DNA of 10,709 bases from Porticoccaceae bacterium (GTDB taxonomy: Bacteria; Pseudomonadota; Gammaproteobacteria; Pseudomonadales; Porticoccaceae): positions 1 to 10,709 of the forward strand of contig JAUUYV010000021.1 of NCBI GenBank assembly GCA_030590275.1. Direction: 5' to 3'. Each line of letters opens with the position of its first letter. Position 1 is the first letter of the stretch. Positions 1 to 6,021 of this stretch are shown here, in pieces. The notes beneath the pieces are model-generated. The model searched no databases and had not been told where the DNA came from. It saw only the letters and a program-made list of their open reading frames with translations. A program made the position numbers and the translations under genes.

Positions 1-327
1 CGGGTTTTTTGTGGTTATGACAGCCCGGCTTTTGTTATTTGTGAAAATCGTTGCTTGAGCCATTTTTTTATCTCGTCATATACAAGCAGGTATCTGCTCT
101 ATTTTGGCCCGCATTTCAGTTGAATCGGGAACATTGTTCAGGAACGTCGATGACTTGTGGTCAAAAAGCTAGATCTGCTCCAGTTTGACGCACACCGTTT
201 AATGGAGACAATTTGGGCCTTATTGGTTATATAATCTGCTTTACGATTATGGAATGTGTAGCTTAATGGATGAGTTATTTTTGACGCTTATTTAAGGCCG
301 TACATATTCGATTCAGCAGAGGCAGTT
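1..327. other. Non-coding leader region upstream of the glycosylase gene
   Basis: I see no coding region, tRNA or other structured RNA that I can support here. The stretch is AT-rich. It opens with CGGG and a run of T, which could be the tail of a terminator for a gene left of the window, but the stem needed to show that is not present. The only item worth noting is a perfect TATAAT hexamer at 230-235, listed separately. This space most likely serves as promoter region for the + strand gene at 328. Confidence 0.5.
205..235 (+). promoter_or_regulatory. Candidate sigma-70 promoter for the glycosylase gene
   Basis: A perfect -10 hexamer TATAAT lies at 230-235. The best -35 partner is GAGACA at 205-210 (4 of 6 matches to TTGACA), with a rather long 19-base spacer. 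The start codon at 328 would leave an untranslated leader of about 85 bases. The -10 is convincing by eye; the -35 is weak. Confidence 0.3.
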
Positions 328-996
328 ATGATTTCGTTTTCGTCCTTGCGGAAGGTCGCGATTCGCAACCAGGGTGGTCTGGTAGAACTTGAAGCCCTTA
401 TGCCGGAGGTTAATTCTTCGGGCCAGCTTGCGAAAATATCGGATGACCGCTTTTTGTCGGCAATGGCGCGATGTGTTTTTCGAGCGGGTTTTTCCTGGAA
501 AGTAATTGATAAAAAGTGGCCGAATTTTGAAACGGCATTTGGCGGGTTTAATCCCCTGGCGGTAGCTCATTACAGCGATGAAAAATTAGAAAACCTGGCG
601 ACAGATACGAGCATTGTTCGCCATGCAAAAAAAATAAAAGCGGTGCGGGACAACGCCACTTATATATGCGATATAGAAATAGCTCAAGGTAGCTTTGCTG
701 AGTTTATTGCGGACTGGCCGACGGAGAATGTCGTTGGCCTATGGCGGGAATTAAAGAAAAGGGGCTCTCGCCTGGGAGGTAACAGTGGTCCGATGTTTTT
801 ACGTCTTATGGGGAAGGATACCTTTGTGCTCACTGCAGATGTACAGGCTGCCTTGCTTAATCACAAATTACTGCCGAGCCTGAGTGTTAATTCAAAGCGG
901 GATCTAGAAAGTGTACAAATGGTGTTTAACCGGTTTCACGACGAGAGTGGCCTTCCACTCTCACATATTAGCCGCACGCTGGCTTTAGCTATCTAG
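328..996 (+). CDS. DNA-3-methyladenine glycosylase I-like protein (HhH superfamily)
   Basis: This 222-residue protein resembles the Tag family (COG2818), which removes 3-methyladenine from alkylated DNA in base-excision repair. The core match runs from about residue 41 to 112: an RCVFRAGFSW segment (48-57) corresponds to the EGQQAGLSW active-site segment of E. coli Tag, and IVRHAKKIKAVRDNA (97-110) corresponds to IIRHRGKIQAIIGNA. The usual N-terminal zinc Cys and C-terminal CCCYPG-type zinc ligands of Tag are absent, and Cys49 stands where Tag has Glu38. A GNSG loop (151-154) followed by an Asp (171) may be a helix-hairpin-helix-like element. I recall this longer, zinc-less form as a widespread proteobacterial subfamily annotated as glycosylase I; its substrate is less certain. 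The ATG has a GCAGAGG-type ribosome-binding site just upstream. The gene stands alone and converges on ppa 33 bases downstream. Confidence 0.72.
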   Translation: MISFSSLRKVAIRNQGGLVELEALMPEVNSSGQLAKISDDRFLSAMARCVFRAGFSWKVIDKKWPNFETAFGGFNPLAVAHYSDEKLENLATDTSIVRHAKKIKAVRDNATYICDIEIAQGSFAEFIADWPTENVVGLWRELKKRGSRLGGNSGPMFLRLMGKDTFVLTADVQAALLNHKLLPSLSVNSKRDLESVQMVFNRFHDESGLPLSHISRTLALAI

Positions 997-1029
997 AGAC
1001 ACCCAGGATGCCAGGAGTAGGAGGCAGGG

Positions 1030-1566
1030 TCAGATATCTCGTTGCAGATAGCGCTCGCGGGAAGACATGATTTCCTCCATGGCGGCCTTTGCATCACCCC
1101 AGCCATCGATTTTAACCCACTTGCCTTCTTCGAGATCTTTGTAGTTCTCAAAGTAGTGTTCGGTCTGTTTGCACAGAAGTTCTGGTAAGTCGCTCACTTG
1201 CTGGACGTGCCTGTACATCATCGATAGTTTATTGTGCGGCACTGCGATGAGCTTGGCATCGGGTCCGGCTTCATCAGTCATGTTGAGAACGCCAACGGGG
1301 CGGCTACGAATTACCGAACCGGGGAGCACCGGGTAGGGTGAAACCACGAGCACATCGAGCGCGTCTCCATCTTCAGACAGAGTTCCAGGTATGTAACCGT
1401 AGTTAGCTGGGTAAAACATTGGCGTAGCCACAAAGCGGTCTACAAATAAGGCATCCGAGTCTTTATCGATTTCGTACTTGATGGGGTCGTGATTAGCTGG
1501 AATTTCGATAACCACATTGATGTCATCGGGCAGGTGGGTCCCTGCGGGGATATTGGCATAGCTCAT
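1030..1566 (-). CDS. ppa: Inorganic pyrophosphatase, family I
   Basis: Soluble Mg-dependent enzyme that hydrolyses pyrophosphate to two phosphates in the cytoplasm, pulling nucleic-acid and cofactor synthesis forward. At 178 residues it matches the bacterial hexameric enzyme (about 175 residues). The signature D66-G-D68-A-L-D71 supplies the three metal-binding aspartates (E. coli D65, D67, D70). Other active-site residues are also visible: K30, R44, Y56, D103, K105, Y142 and K143. The frame is open further upstream to an ATG at 1662, but the family begins at MSYANIPAG. The extra 32 residues would be arginine-rich and unlike any pyrophosphatase, and that ATG overlaps a TATAAT promoter hexamer (1661-1666). 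I therefore place the start at 1566, even though its ribosome-binding site (AGAAG) is only modest. Pyrophosphatase has no direct tie to the divergent thiamine operon; it is a housekeeping neighbour. Confidence 0.96.
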   Translation of the reverse strand: MSYANIPAGTHLPDDINVVIEIPANHDPIKYEIDKDSDALFVDRFVATPMFYPANYGYIPGTLSEDGDALDVLVVSPYPVLPGSVIRSRPVGVLNMTDEAGPDAKLIAVPHNKLSMMYRHVQQVSDLPELLCKQTEHYFENYKDLEEGKWVKIDGWGDAKAAMEEIMSSRERYLQRDI

Positions 1567-1660
1567 AGTTAAAGTTGCTTCTGATAAAAGGCTTGTAAGT
1601 ACAGTCAAAAACCTGAAAAAGGCCCGCTTTCGAAGAGGGTGTCGCTGACTGGGGGGCGCC

Positions 1661-1689
1661 ATTATAAGAATGTGGCTTGCGGGTGCAAG
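1661..1689 (-). promoter_or_regulatory. ppa: Candidate promoter of ppa
   Basis: Read on the - strand, TATAAT occupies 1666 down to 1661, a perfect -10 hexamer. Upstream lies CTTGCA (1689-1684, spacer 17) or TTGCAC (1688-1683, spacer 16), both weak -35 matches. Transcription would begin near 1654, leaving a leader of about 88 bases before the ATG at 1566. The site is back to back with the thiamine operon control region. Confidence 0.5.
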
Positions 1690-1725
1690 AACAAATCACT
1701 TATTTCTTTGATTTTATGAAGATAT

Positions 1726-1754
1726 TTGAAGTTTTGAAGAAGCGCGGGTAAAGT
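1726..1754 (+). promoter_or_regulatory. Candidate promoter of the thiamine salvage operon
   Basis: TTGAAG (1726-1731, 4 of 6) and TAAAGT (1749-1754, 4 of 6) are separated by 17 bases. Neither hexamer is strong, but transcription would start near 1761, just before the first base of the riboswitch P1 helix at 1763, which is where a start is needed. A small inverted repeat GCGCG (1742-1746) / CGCGC (1755-1759) overlaps the -10 and may matter for regulation or be chance. Confidence 0.35.
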
Positions 1755-1762
1755 CGCGCATG

Positions 1763-1838
1763 TCCTAAGGGGTGGCTACGGCCTGAGATGCAATTGTGCG
1801 GACCCTTTGAACCTGATCCGGATCGTGCCGGCGTAGGA
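1763..1838 (+). ncRNA. TPP (thiamine pyrophosphate) riboswitch aptamer, THI element
   Basis: The conserved blocks of the THI element appear in order: GGGGTG (1769-1774), CTGAGA (1783-1788), ACCCTTTGAACCTGATCCGG (1802-1821), and then TGCCGGCGTAGGA up to 1838. The closing P1 helix is formed by TCCTA (1763-1767) and TAGGA (1834-1838). The element binds thiamine pyrophosphate made in the cell and switches off the genes below it when the cofactor is plentiful. It lies about 100 bases ahead of a TonB-dependent receptor gene, so that receptor and the genes that follow are thiamine-regulated. This is the strongest evidence for the substrate of the whole operon. Confidence 0.96.
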
Positions 1839-1870
1839 ATAGGAAAAAGCTATCGCCCCCTGCGTACCTC

Positions 1871-1915
1871 CCGGATCTCCCTGCGTTGTTCTATACTTTA
1901 TCGAGAAGGAGATTC
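1871..1915 (+). promoter_or_regulatory. Predicted expression platform: hairpin that sequesters the Shine-Dalgarno sequence
   Basis: GGATCTCC (1873-1880) can pair over eight positions, one of them G-U, with GGAGATTC (1908-1915). That segment includes most of the AAGGAG ribosome-binding site (1906-1911). A competing helix is available: CCGGATC (1871-1877) is a perfect complement of GATCCGG (1815-1821) inside the aptamer. With TPP bound, the aptamer would hold 1815-1821, the sequestering hairpin would form, and translation would stop. Without TPP, the long-range pairing would free the ribosome site. No U-rich terminator is present, which favours translational over transcriptional control. Pairing was worked out by hand, with no energy calculation. 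Confidence 0.55.
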
Positions 1916-1920
1916 CAATA
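1906..1920 (+). promoter_or_regulatory. Strong ribosome-binding site facing an ATA codon
   Basis: AAGGAG at 1906-1911 is the only good Shine-Dalgarno sequence ahead of the receptor gene. Six bases on, at ideal spacing, sits ATA (1918-1920), in frame with the receptor. The nearest conventional start, TTG at 1939, is 27 bases from the site. Reading from ATA adds seven residues (start-KLTRAK), giving the basic start expected of a signal peptide. Either ATA is used as a rare start, it is a mutated or misread ATG, or TTG is used inefficiently. Confidence 0.5.
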
Positions 1921-1938
1921 AAACTAACACGCGCTAAA

Positions 1939-4161
1939 TTGATTCCCAAAGCTTGCTTTGAGGAAGGCTATTGCCTATTGCAGTTGTTGTCTGGATTGTT
2001 GATGCTTGGTGCTTTTTTTCCAGGTCCCATAGCGCGGGTTCAGGCGCAAGGTAATGCCGAGCAACATGCTCTAGTAGAGACCAGTTATCAGGAGATAGTG
2101 GTGACGGCCAGCTTTGAGCCGGTCGAACTGAATGAACTAGCAGCCAGCGTAAGCGTGATCGAAGACCAGGTGATTCGCGCTCGTGGTGCCGAGCACCTGC
2201 AAGACGTGCTAAATGCCGCTCCTAACGTTAATTTTTCCGCTGGTGCCTCTCGAGGACGTTTTATTCAATTGCGCGGTATTGGAGAGCGTAGTCAGTTTGT
2301 CGATCCAGTTAATCCTTCGGTGGGTCTGATGATTGACGGTATTGATATGACAGGGCTCGGGGGGGGGGCGACTTTGCTAGATGTTCGACAGATCGAAATT
2401 CTTCGCGGCCCCCAGGGTACGCGCTATGGAGCCAATGCCCTGGCAGGAATGGTCAATATTCGCACCCAGGACCCTGGCGAGCACTTAGAGGGCTATACCG
2501 AAGCCGGATGGGGTCGCCATGATGCCTGGCAGGTAGGAGGTGCTATAGGAGGTCCCCTGGGTGATCGCCTGAGTGGACGAATAGCGTGGCGGAACAATCG
2601 CTCGGATGGGAATATCAGTAATGATTCTCTCGACCGCGACAATACTAATAATATCGATGAGCAAACACTGCGGGCTAAACTTTATTGGCTAGCCAGTGAT
2701 GAGCTGAGCCTGAATTTGTCCACGTTTTATCTCGATGTGGATAATGGTTACGATGCATTTTCGCTCGACAATAATCGTCATACTTTATCGGATGAGCCGG
2801 GGCACGATCGTCAGGAAACCGCAGCGGCAACACTAAAAGCAGAATGGCAGGGTTTAAACGTGGCTGTCCTGGAAGCAGTTTTTAGCTATAGCGATAGCAA
2901 TCTGGAGTACGGCTATGACGAGGACTGGAGTTATATCGGCCTTTGTACCGGAACCCCCTGTGATGGCTGGGAGTATTCTTCGACCGACAACTACCAGCGC
3001 GATGGTCGCGCTCAGCGAGTGGAGCTGCGAGCACTTTCGACAGAGCATGGACGACTGTTTGGACACAGCGATTGGGTGGTAGGGGTTTATTACGACAAAA
3101 AAAACACTGACCTGAATCGTCAATTCACCGATTTTGATCTGGGTATACCCGACGCTCGATTTAGCAGCGTTTATGAGGCAGAGAATACAGCAATTTACGG
3201 AGAGCTATCCCACCCCGTGGGAGAGCGAGTGACGGTGGTGCTGGGTGGGCGATGGGAATATTTTGAAGCGCGGTATCGGGACGACCTGAATGTTTCTGCA
3301 AACCCTGAAGAAGACCTTTGGGGTGGACGGTTAAGCGTGGAATATTTATTTAGCGATGACACCCTGATTTATGGTCTGGTATCCCGGGGCTATAAGGCGG
3401 GAGGTGTTAATGGCGAAGCCCTGGGTAAAGCGAGCAAAAATGGCCTGCCGGTTGCAGTGCTGAATTTTCTGGAAGAACGTCTGGAGTACGATACTGAAAC
3501 GTTGGTGAACTGGGAGTTCGGCCTAAAAGGAGTTTACTGGAACGATACCCTAACTCTGCAGCTGGCAGTGTTTTATATGGATCGTAGCGATATTCAGTTA
3601 AAAGGCTGGATTAATGATGGGCCATCCTTTGTGGGCTATACCGATAATGCCTCGGATGGCAATAACTATGGTCTGGAATGGCAGACCCGCTGGTTGGCAT
3701 CGGATAATCTGGAGTTGTTCGCTAATATAGGCTGGCTGGAGACTGAATTCGACGGTTTTTTAGTGCGCGACGCAGACTGTTCCTGTCTGCTTGAAAAAGA
3801 TGACCGGGAGCAGGCACACGCACCTAATTATCAATTTAATCTGGGTGGACAGTTCTGGTTTCGTGGCTTGTGGTTTGGTCATGACGTAGTAGCTCGCATT
3901 GAGCTGGAAGGCAAAGATCAATTTTATTTTTCCGATAGCCACGATCAGAAGTCGGATCGTTTCGAACTATTAAATGTGAGCCTGCGGTATCAGGTCGATC
4001 AGTGGGAGGTATCCCTGTGGGGGCGGAACTTGAGCGATGAAGATTACCAGGTGCGCGGTTTTTACTTTGGCAATGATCCCCGAAAATTTTATGCTAATGA
4101 ACTCTATTCTCAACTCGGTGAATCCAGGACGTTTGGCGCTAATATTCGTTATTCCTTTTGA
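1939..4161 (+). CDS. TonB-dependent outer-membrane receptor, predicted thiamine uptake (Omr1-like)
   Basis: Outer-membrane gated barrel that imports its ligand using TonB/ExbBD energy. From the TTG start it has 740 residues. A signal peptide has its hydrophobic core at about 13-30 and probable cleavage near VQA-Q (34-37). A TonB-box-like stretch QEIVVTAS (51-58) leads into the plug domain (about 60-180), with the typical QIEILRGPQGTRYGANALAG segment (151-170). A 22-strand-type barrel follows, ending in Phe (RYSF), as outer-membrane porin-like proteins do. Sequence alone does not give the ligand, but the TPP riboswitch upstream and the thiamine genes downstream point to thiamine or a precursor; such thiamine-regulated receptors have been called Omr1. 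The true start may be ATA at 1918. A run of ten G (2359-2368) encodes Gly141-143 in the plug and may be unstable. A 92-base gap separates it from the next gene, with no terminator seen. Confidence 0.9.
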   Translation: MIPKACFEEGYCLLQLLSGLLMLGAFFPGPIARVQAQGNAEQHALVETSYQEIVVTASFEPVELNELAASVSVIEDQVIRARGAEHLQDVLNAAPNVNFSAGASRGRFIQLRGIGERSQFVDPVNPSVGLMIDGIDMTGLGGGATLLDVRQIEILRGPQGTRYGANALAGMVNIRTQDPGEHLEGYTEAGWGRHDAWQVGGAIGGPLGDRLSGRIAWRNNRSDGNISNDSLDRDNTNNIDEQTLRAKLYWLASDELSLNLSTFYLDVDNGYDAFSLDNNRHTLSDEPGHDRQETAAATLKAEWQGLNVAVLEAVFSYSDSNLEYGYDEDWSYIGLCTGTPCDGWEYSSTDNYQRDGRAQRVELRALSTEHGRLFGHSDWVVGVYYDKKNTDLNRQFTDFDLGIPDARFSSVYEAENTAIYGELSHPVGERVTVVLGGRWEYFEARYRDDLNVSANPEEDLWGGRLSVEYLFSDDTLIYGLVSRGYKAGGVNGEALGKASKNGLPVAVLNFLEERLEYDTETLVNWEFGLKGVYWNDTLTLQLAVFYMDRSDIQLKGWINDGPSFVGYTDNASDGNNYGLEWQTRWLASDNLELFANIGWLETEFDGFLVRDADCSCLLEKDDREQAHAPNYQFNLGGQFWFRGLWFGHDVVARIELEGKDQFYFSDSHDQKSDRFELLNVSLRYQVDQWEVSLWGRNLSDEDYQVRGFYFGNDPRKFYANELYSQLGESRTFGANIRYSF
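2359..2368 (+). repeat. Ten-base poly-G tract inside the receptor gene
   Basis: Ten consecutive G bases encode Gly-Gly-Gly and the first base of Ala144 in the plug domain. Runs of this length are prone to slipped-strand errors, and a one-base change would shift the frame and end the receptor early. Nothing else in the window has a G run this long. Confidence 0.9.
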
Positions 4162-4253
4162 TGGTTTTCGGTAGTATCAATGGGAAAGATCCACGTATAG
4201 ATTTAAAAATCAGTAGATGTAACTAACTTAAAGTTTAAACGAGGTGCAAAAAT

Positions 4254-4511
4254 ATGATGACCAGTATTGAGATCAGTATGTATCCTTTCAAGGAAGAATA
4301 TGTGCCGCCCATTGATGGTTTTATAGAATTGCTGAATAAACGTGCGGGCACAGCGGGCTTCAAAGTTCAGAAACAATCAACCTGTACGGTGATTTGCGGT
4401 GCTTATGAAACGGTATTTTCCGCTCTGCAGGAGTGTATTGCCGAGGCCAACGCCACCTGGGGTAAGGCGGTTTATGTGACTAAAATCATACCCGGTTACG
4501 AGGCTTTGTAA
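4254..4511 (+). CDS. Single-domain YkoF/Thiamine_BP (DUF77)-like thiamine-binding protein
   Basis: Small 85-residue protein with no signal peptide or membrane segment, so cytoplasmic. The opening TSIEISMYPFKEEYVPPIDG (3-22) and the closing strand AVYVTKIIPGY (72-82) fit the ferredoxin-like alpha/beta fold of the MTH1187/YkoF family. Bacillus YkoF binds thiamine and hydroxymethylpyrimidine and contains two such domains; this protein is one domain and would need to dimerise. No ABC transporter genes (YkoEDC) accompany it. Its place between the receptor and PnuT genes under a TPP riboswitch suggests a thiamine binder that buffers or hands over the vitamin, but that role is inferred. GAGGTG (4241-4246) is the ribosome-binding site. 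ATG codons at 4254 and 4257 are both possible starts. Its stop directly abuts the pnuT start. Confidence 0.8.
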   Translation: MMTSIEISMYPFKEEYVPPIDGFIELLNKRAGTAGFKVQKQSTCTVICGAYETVFSALQECIAEANATWGKAVYVTKIIPGYEAL

Positions 4512-5126
4512 TTGGGGGGAATTACCCCGGTACTTGTTGAGGCCATTCAACAAACTTCTTTGTGGGAGGTGCTGGCTGTAGTTGCCGGTATTGTCTATTT
4601 GTTGTTGGCAATGAGAGAAAATAATCTGTGCTGGTACTTTGCCTTTTTTCAAACGGCTATCTACACCCTGTTATTCTGGAAAGTCGCCTTGTTAATGGAT
4701 TCTGCGCTCAATGTTTATTATATGGCGATGGCTGTGTACGGGTGGTGGTTCTGGCGACGAGGCGGTAGATCACACACAGCAGCTCCGATACGTCGGTGGG
4801 CCCTGGCTTACCACGGTGTCGCGGTGCTGGCTATCGCTATAGCTTCTATTTCGTCCGGATACCTGCTGGCTCTTTATACTGAGGCGGCCTGGCCCTATGT
4901 GGATTCGTTTACCACCTGGGCCAGCGTATTAACCACCTGGATGGTCGCGCAAAAAATACTGGAAAACTGGTTGTACTGGTTGGTGATCGATAGCGTGTCT
5001 ATCGCGCTCTATGTAGATCGAGATTTGTACTTTACCGCCCTGTTGTTTTTCATCTACGTCATTATCGCTATCTTCGGGTTTGTTAATTGGCGTACCCGCT
5101 ATCGGGCGCGCTATGGCACACACTAA
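4512..5126 (+). CDS. pnuT: PnuT-type thiamine transporter (PnuC/NMN transporter family)
   Basis: Inner-membrane protein of 204 residues with about seven hydrophobic segments. WEVLAVVAGIVYLLLAMREN (18-37), the aromatic stretch VYGWWFWR (75-82) and ENWLYWLVIDSVSIALYV (151-168) are hallmarks of the PnuC family, whose members carry nicotinamide riboside (PnuC), riboflavin (PnuX) or thiamine (PnuT) by facilitated diffusion. The TPP riboswitch and the kinase gene behind it select thiamine. The TTG start follows the preceding TAA with no gap; GAGG at 4500-4503, inside the upstream gene, gives eight-base spacing, so translation is probably coupled. The next kinase gene begins inside its last codons. 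PnuC-type carriers need a kinase to trap the substrate, and the operon supplies one. Confidence 0.88.
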   Translation: MGGITPVLVEAIQQTSLWEVLAVVAGIVYLLLAMRENNLCWYFAFFQTAIYTLLFWKVALLMDSALNVYYMAMAVYGWWFWRRGGRSHTAAPIRRWALAYHGVAVLAIAIASISSGYLLALYTEAAWPYVDSFTTWASVLTTWMVAQKILENWLYWLVIDSVSIALYVDRDLYFTALLFFIYVIIAIFGFVNWRTRYRARYGTH

Positions 5127-5898
5127 AGATAGCGCGCTTGCACTTGCGCTGAGTACCTGGCCGGATTGGGAGGTGCCACTAAAAAAAGAGCCAAGTGTTA
5201 TTAAAATGCTTACTGGTGGCTTAACCAATCGTACTTTTTTGCTCGATGCGGGAGGCTGTATGCTCGTACTGCGCATGGGCACGGCGGAAAGCGGAAGTCT
5301 GGGTATTGATCGTGCTCGGGAGCAGGGAGTACTAAGAGTTATTGCCGACTCCGGTTTAGCGCCATCGCTTATTTATTGTCATCAACAGACCGGACAATTG
5401 GTAACCGAATACGTCGCTGGACAACATTGGCCAATCAAAGAGCTGGGCAACTCCGATAGATTGGAACGGCTGGTGAACCTACTACAGCAATTGCATCGGG
5501 TGGAAGGTGATTACCCTAACTTTGACTACGCCGCCCATATCGAGCATTACTATCAGAACCTGTTGAGTTATGGGCTTGTAGACGACTCTATTCTGGCTTC
5601 ACATCAAAGCGCGAAAGCAGGAGTTGAGTATTTATCGCTTATGTACAAAGGTGAGTCACGGGTATTGTGTCACCACGATCTCGGTCCTTTGAATCTGCTT
5701 GAATCAGATGACGGGAAGTTGGTGTTACTTGACTGGGAATATGCCGGAGGTGGTTGGCCAGTGATCGACCAGGTAGCATTATTGCGGCAGTGGAAACTTC
5801 CCGCTTCTGCTTTTCAGGTTTCAGCGGATGAGCTGAGCGCGGCATCCAGTATTTGGGACTTTATCGATCAAGCCTGGTACCGCCTAAACTCTTTGTAA
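5113..5898 (+). CDS. Thiamine-kinase-like phosphotransferase (APH/ChoK family)
   Basis: Cytoplasmic kinase of 261 residues in the aminoglycoside phosphotransferase/choline kinase fold. Visible motifs are the nucleotide loop GGLTNR (35-40), a probable helix-C Glu (E70), the catalytic loop HHDLGPLN (187-194, with D189 and N194), and the metal-binding DWEYA (207-211, D207). In this operon the likely reaction is ATP-dependent phosphorylation of thiamine to thiamine phosphate, as in E. coli ThiK, which traps thiamine entering through PnuT. Choline or another small alcohol cannot be excluded from motifs alone. The ATG at 5113 overlaps the end of pnuT by 14 bases. A TTG at 5080 is possible but would add an unconserved tail and a deeper overlap. 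A ThiL-type thiamine-phosphate kinase elsewhere in the genome would be needed to reach TPP. Confidence 0.83.
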   Translation: MAHTKDSALALALSTWPDWEVPLKKEPSVIKMLTGGLTNRTFLLDAGGCMLVLRMGTAESGSLGIDRAREQGVLRVIADSGLAPSLIYCHQQTGQLVTEYVAGQHWPIKELGNSDRLERLVNLLQQLHRVEGDYPNFDYAAHIEHYYQNLLSYGLVDDSILASHQSAKAGVEYLSLMYKGESRVLCHHDLGPLNLLESDDGKLVLLDWEYAGGGWPVIDQVALLRQWKLPASAFQVSADELSAASSIWDFIDQAWYRLNSL

Positions 5899-5953
5899 TA
5901 GTTGAAATGAATGAGCTTGCGAGTGAGAGTCTGTCAGTTCCTAGCAATTTTAC

Positions 5954-5982
5954 TTGCCAGACCTCGTTTATCACGCTTGAAT
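5954..5982 (+). promoter_or_regulatory. Candidate promoter of the CoA-transferase gene
   Basis: TTGCCA (5954-5959, 5 of 6 to the -35 consensus) and TTGAAT (5977-5982, 4 of 6 to the -10) are separated by 17 bases, 39 bases ahead of the start codon. This separates the CoA-transferase from the thiamine operon. No intrinsic terminator is visible between the kinase stop and this site. Confidence 0.4.
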
Positions 5983-6021
5983 AGCACATTAACAATTTAA
6001 AAAATAACAGGGGAGTTGATT

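Noticed and set aside
1..30. Terminator at the left edge
   Set aside because: CGGG plus a T run suggests the tail of one, but the stem is outside the window or absent, so it cannot be supported.
624..640. Run of eight A in the glycosylase gene as a programmed frameshift site
   Set aside because: The frame continues through recognisable family sequence on both sides and there is no useful alternative frame.
1567..1662. Upstream ATG at 1662 as the ppa start
   Set aside because: The family starts at MSYANIPAG, the added residues are atypical, and the codon overlaps a perfect -10 hexamer that would place the transcript start downstream of it.
2854..3123. Open frame on the - strand inside the receptor gene
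   Set aside because: Shadow of a well-supported TonB-dependent receptor; its translation matches nothing recognisable.
5080..5112. TTG at 5080 as the kinase start
   Set aside because: It would overlap pnuT by 47 bases and add a non-conserved segment; the ATG at 5113 fits the family length better.
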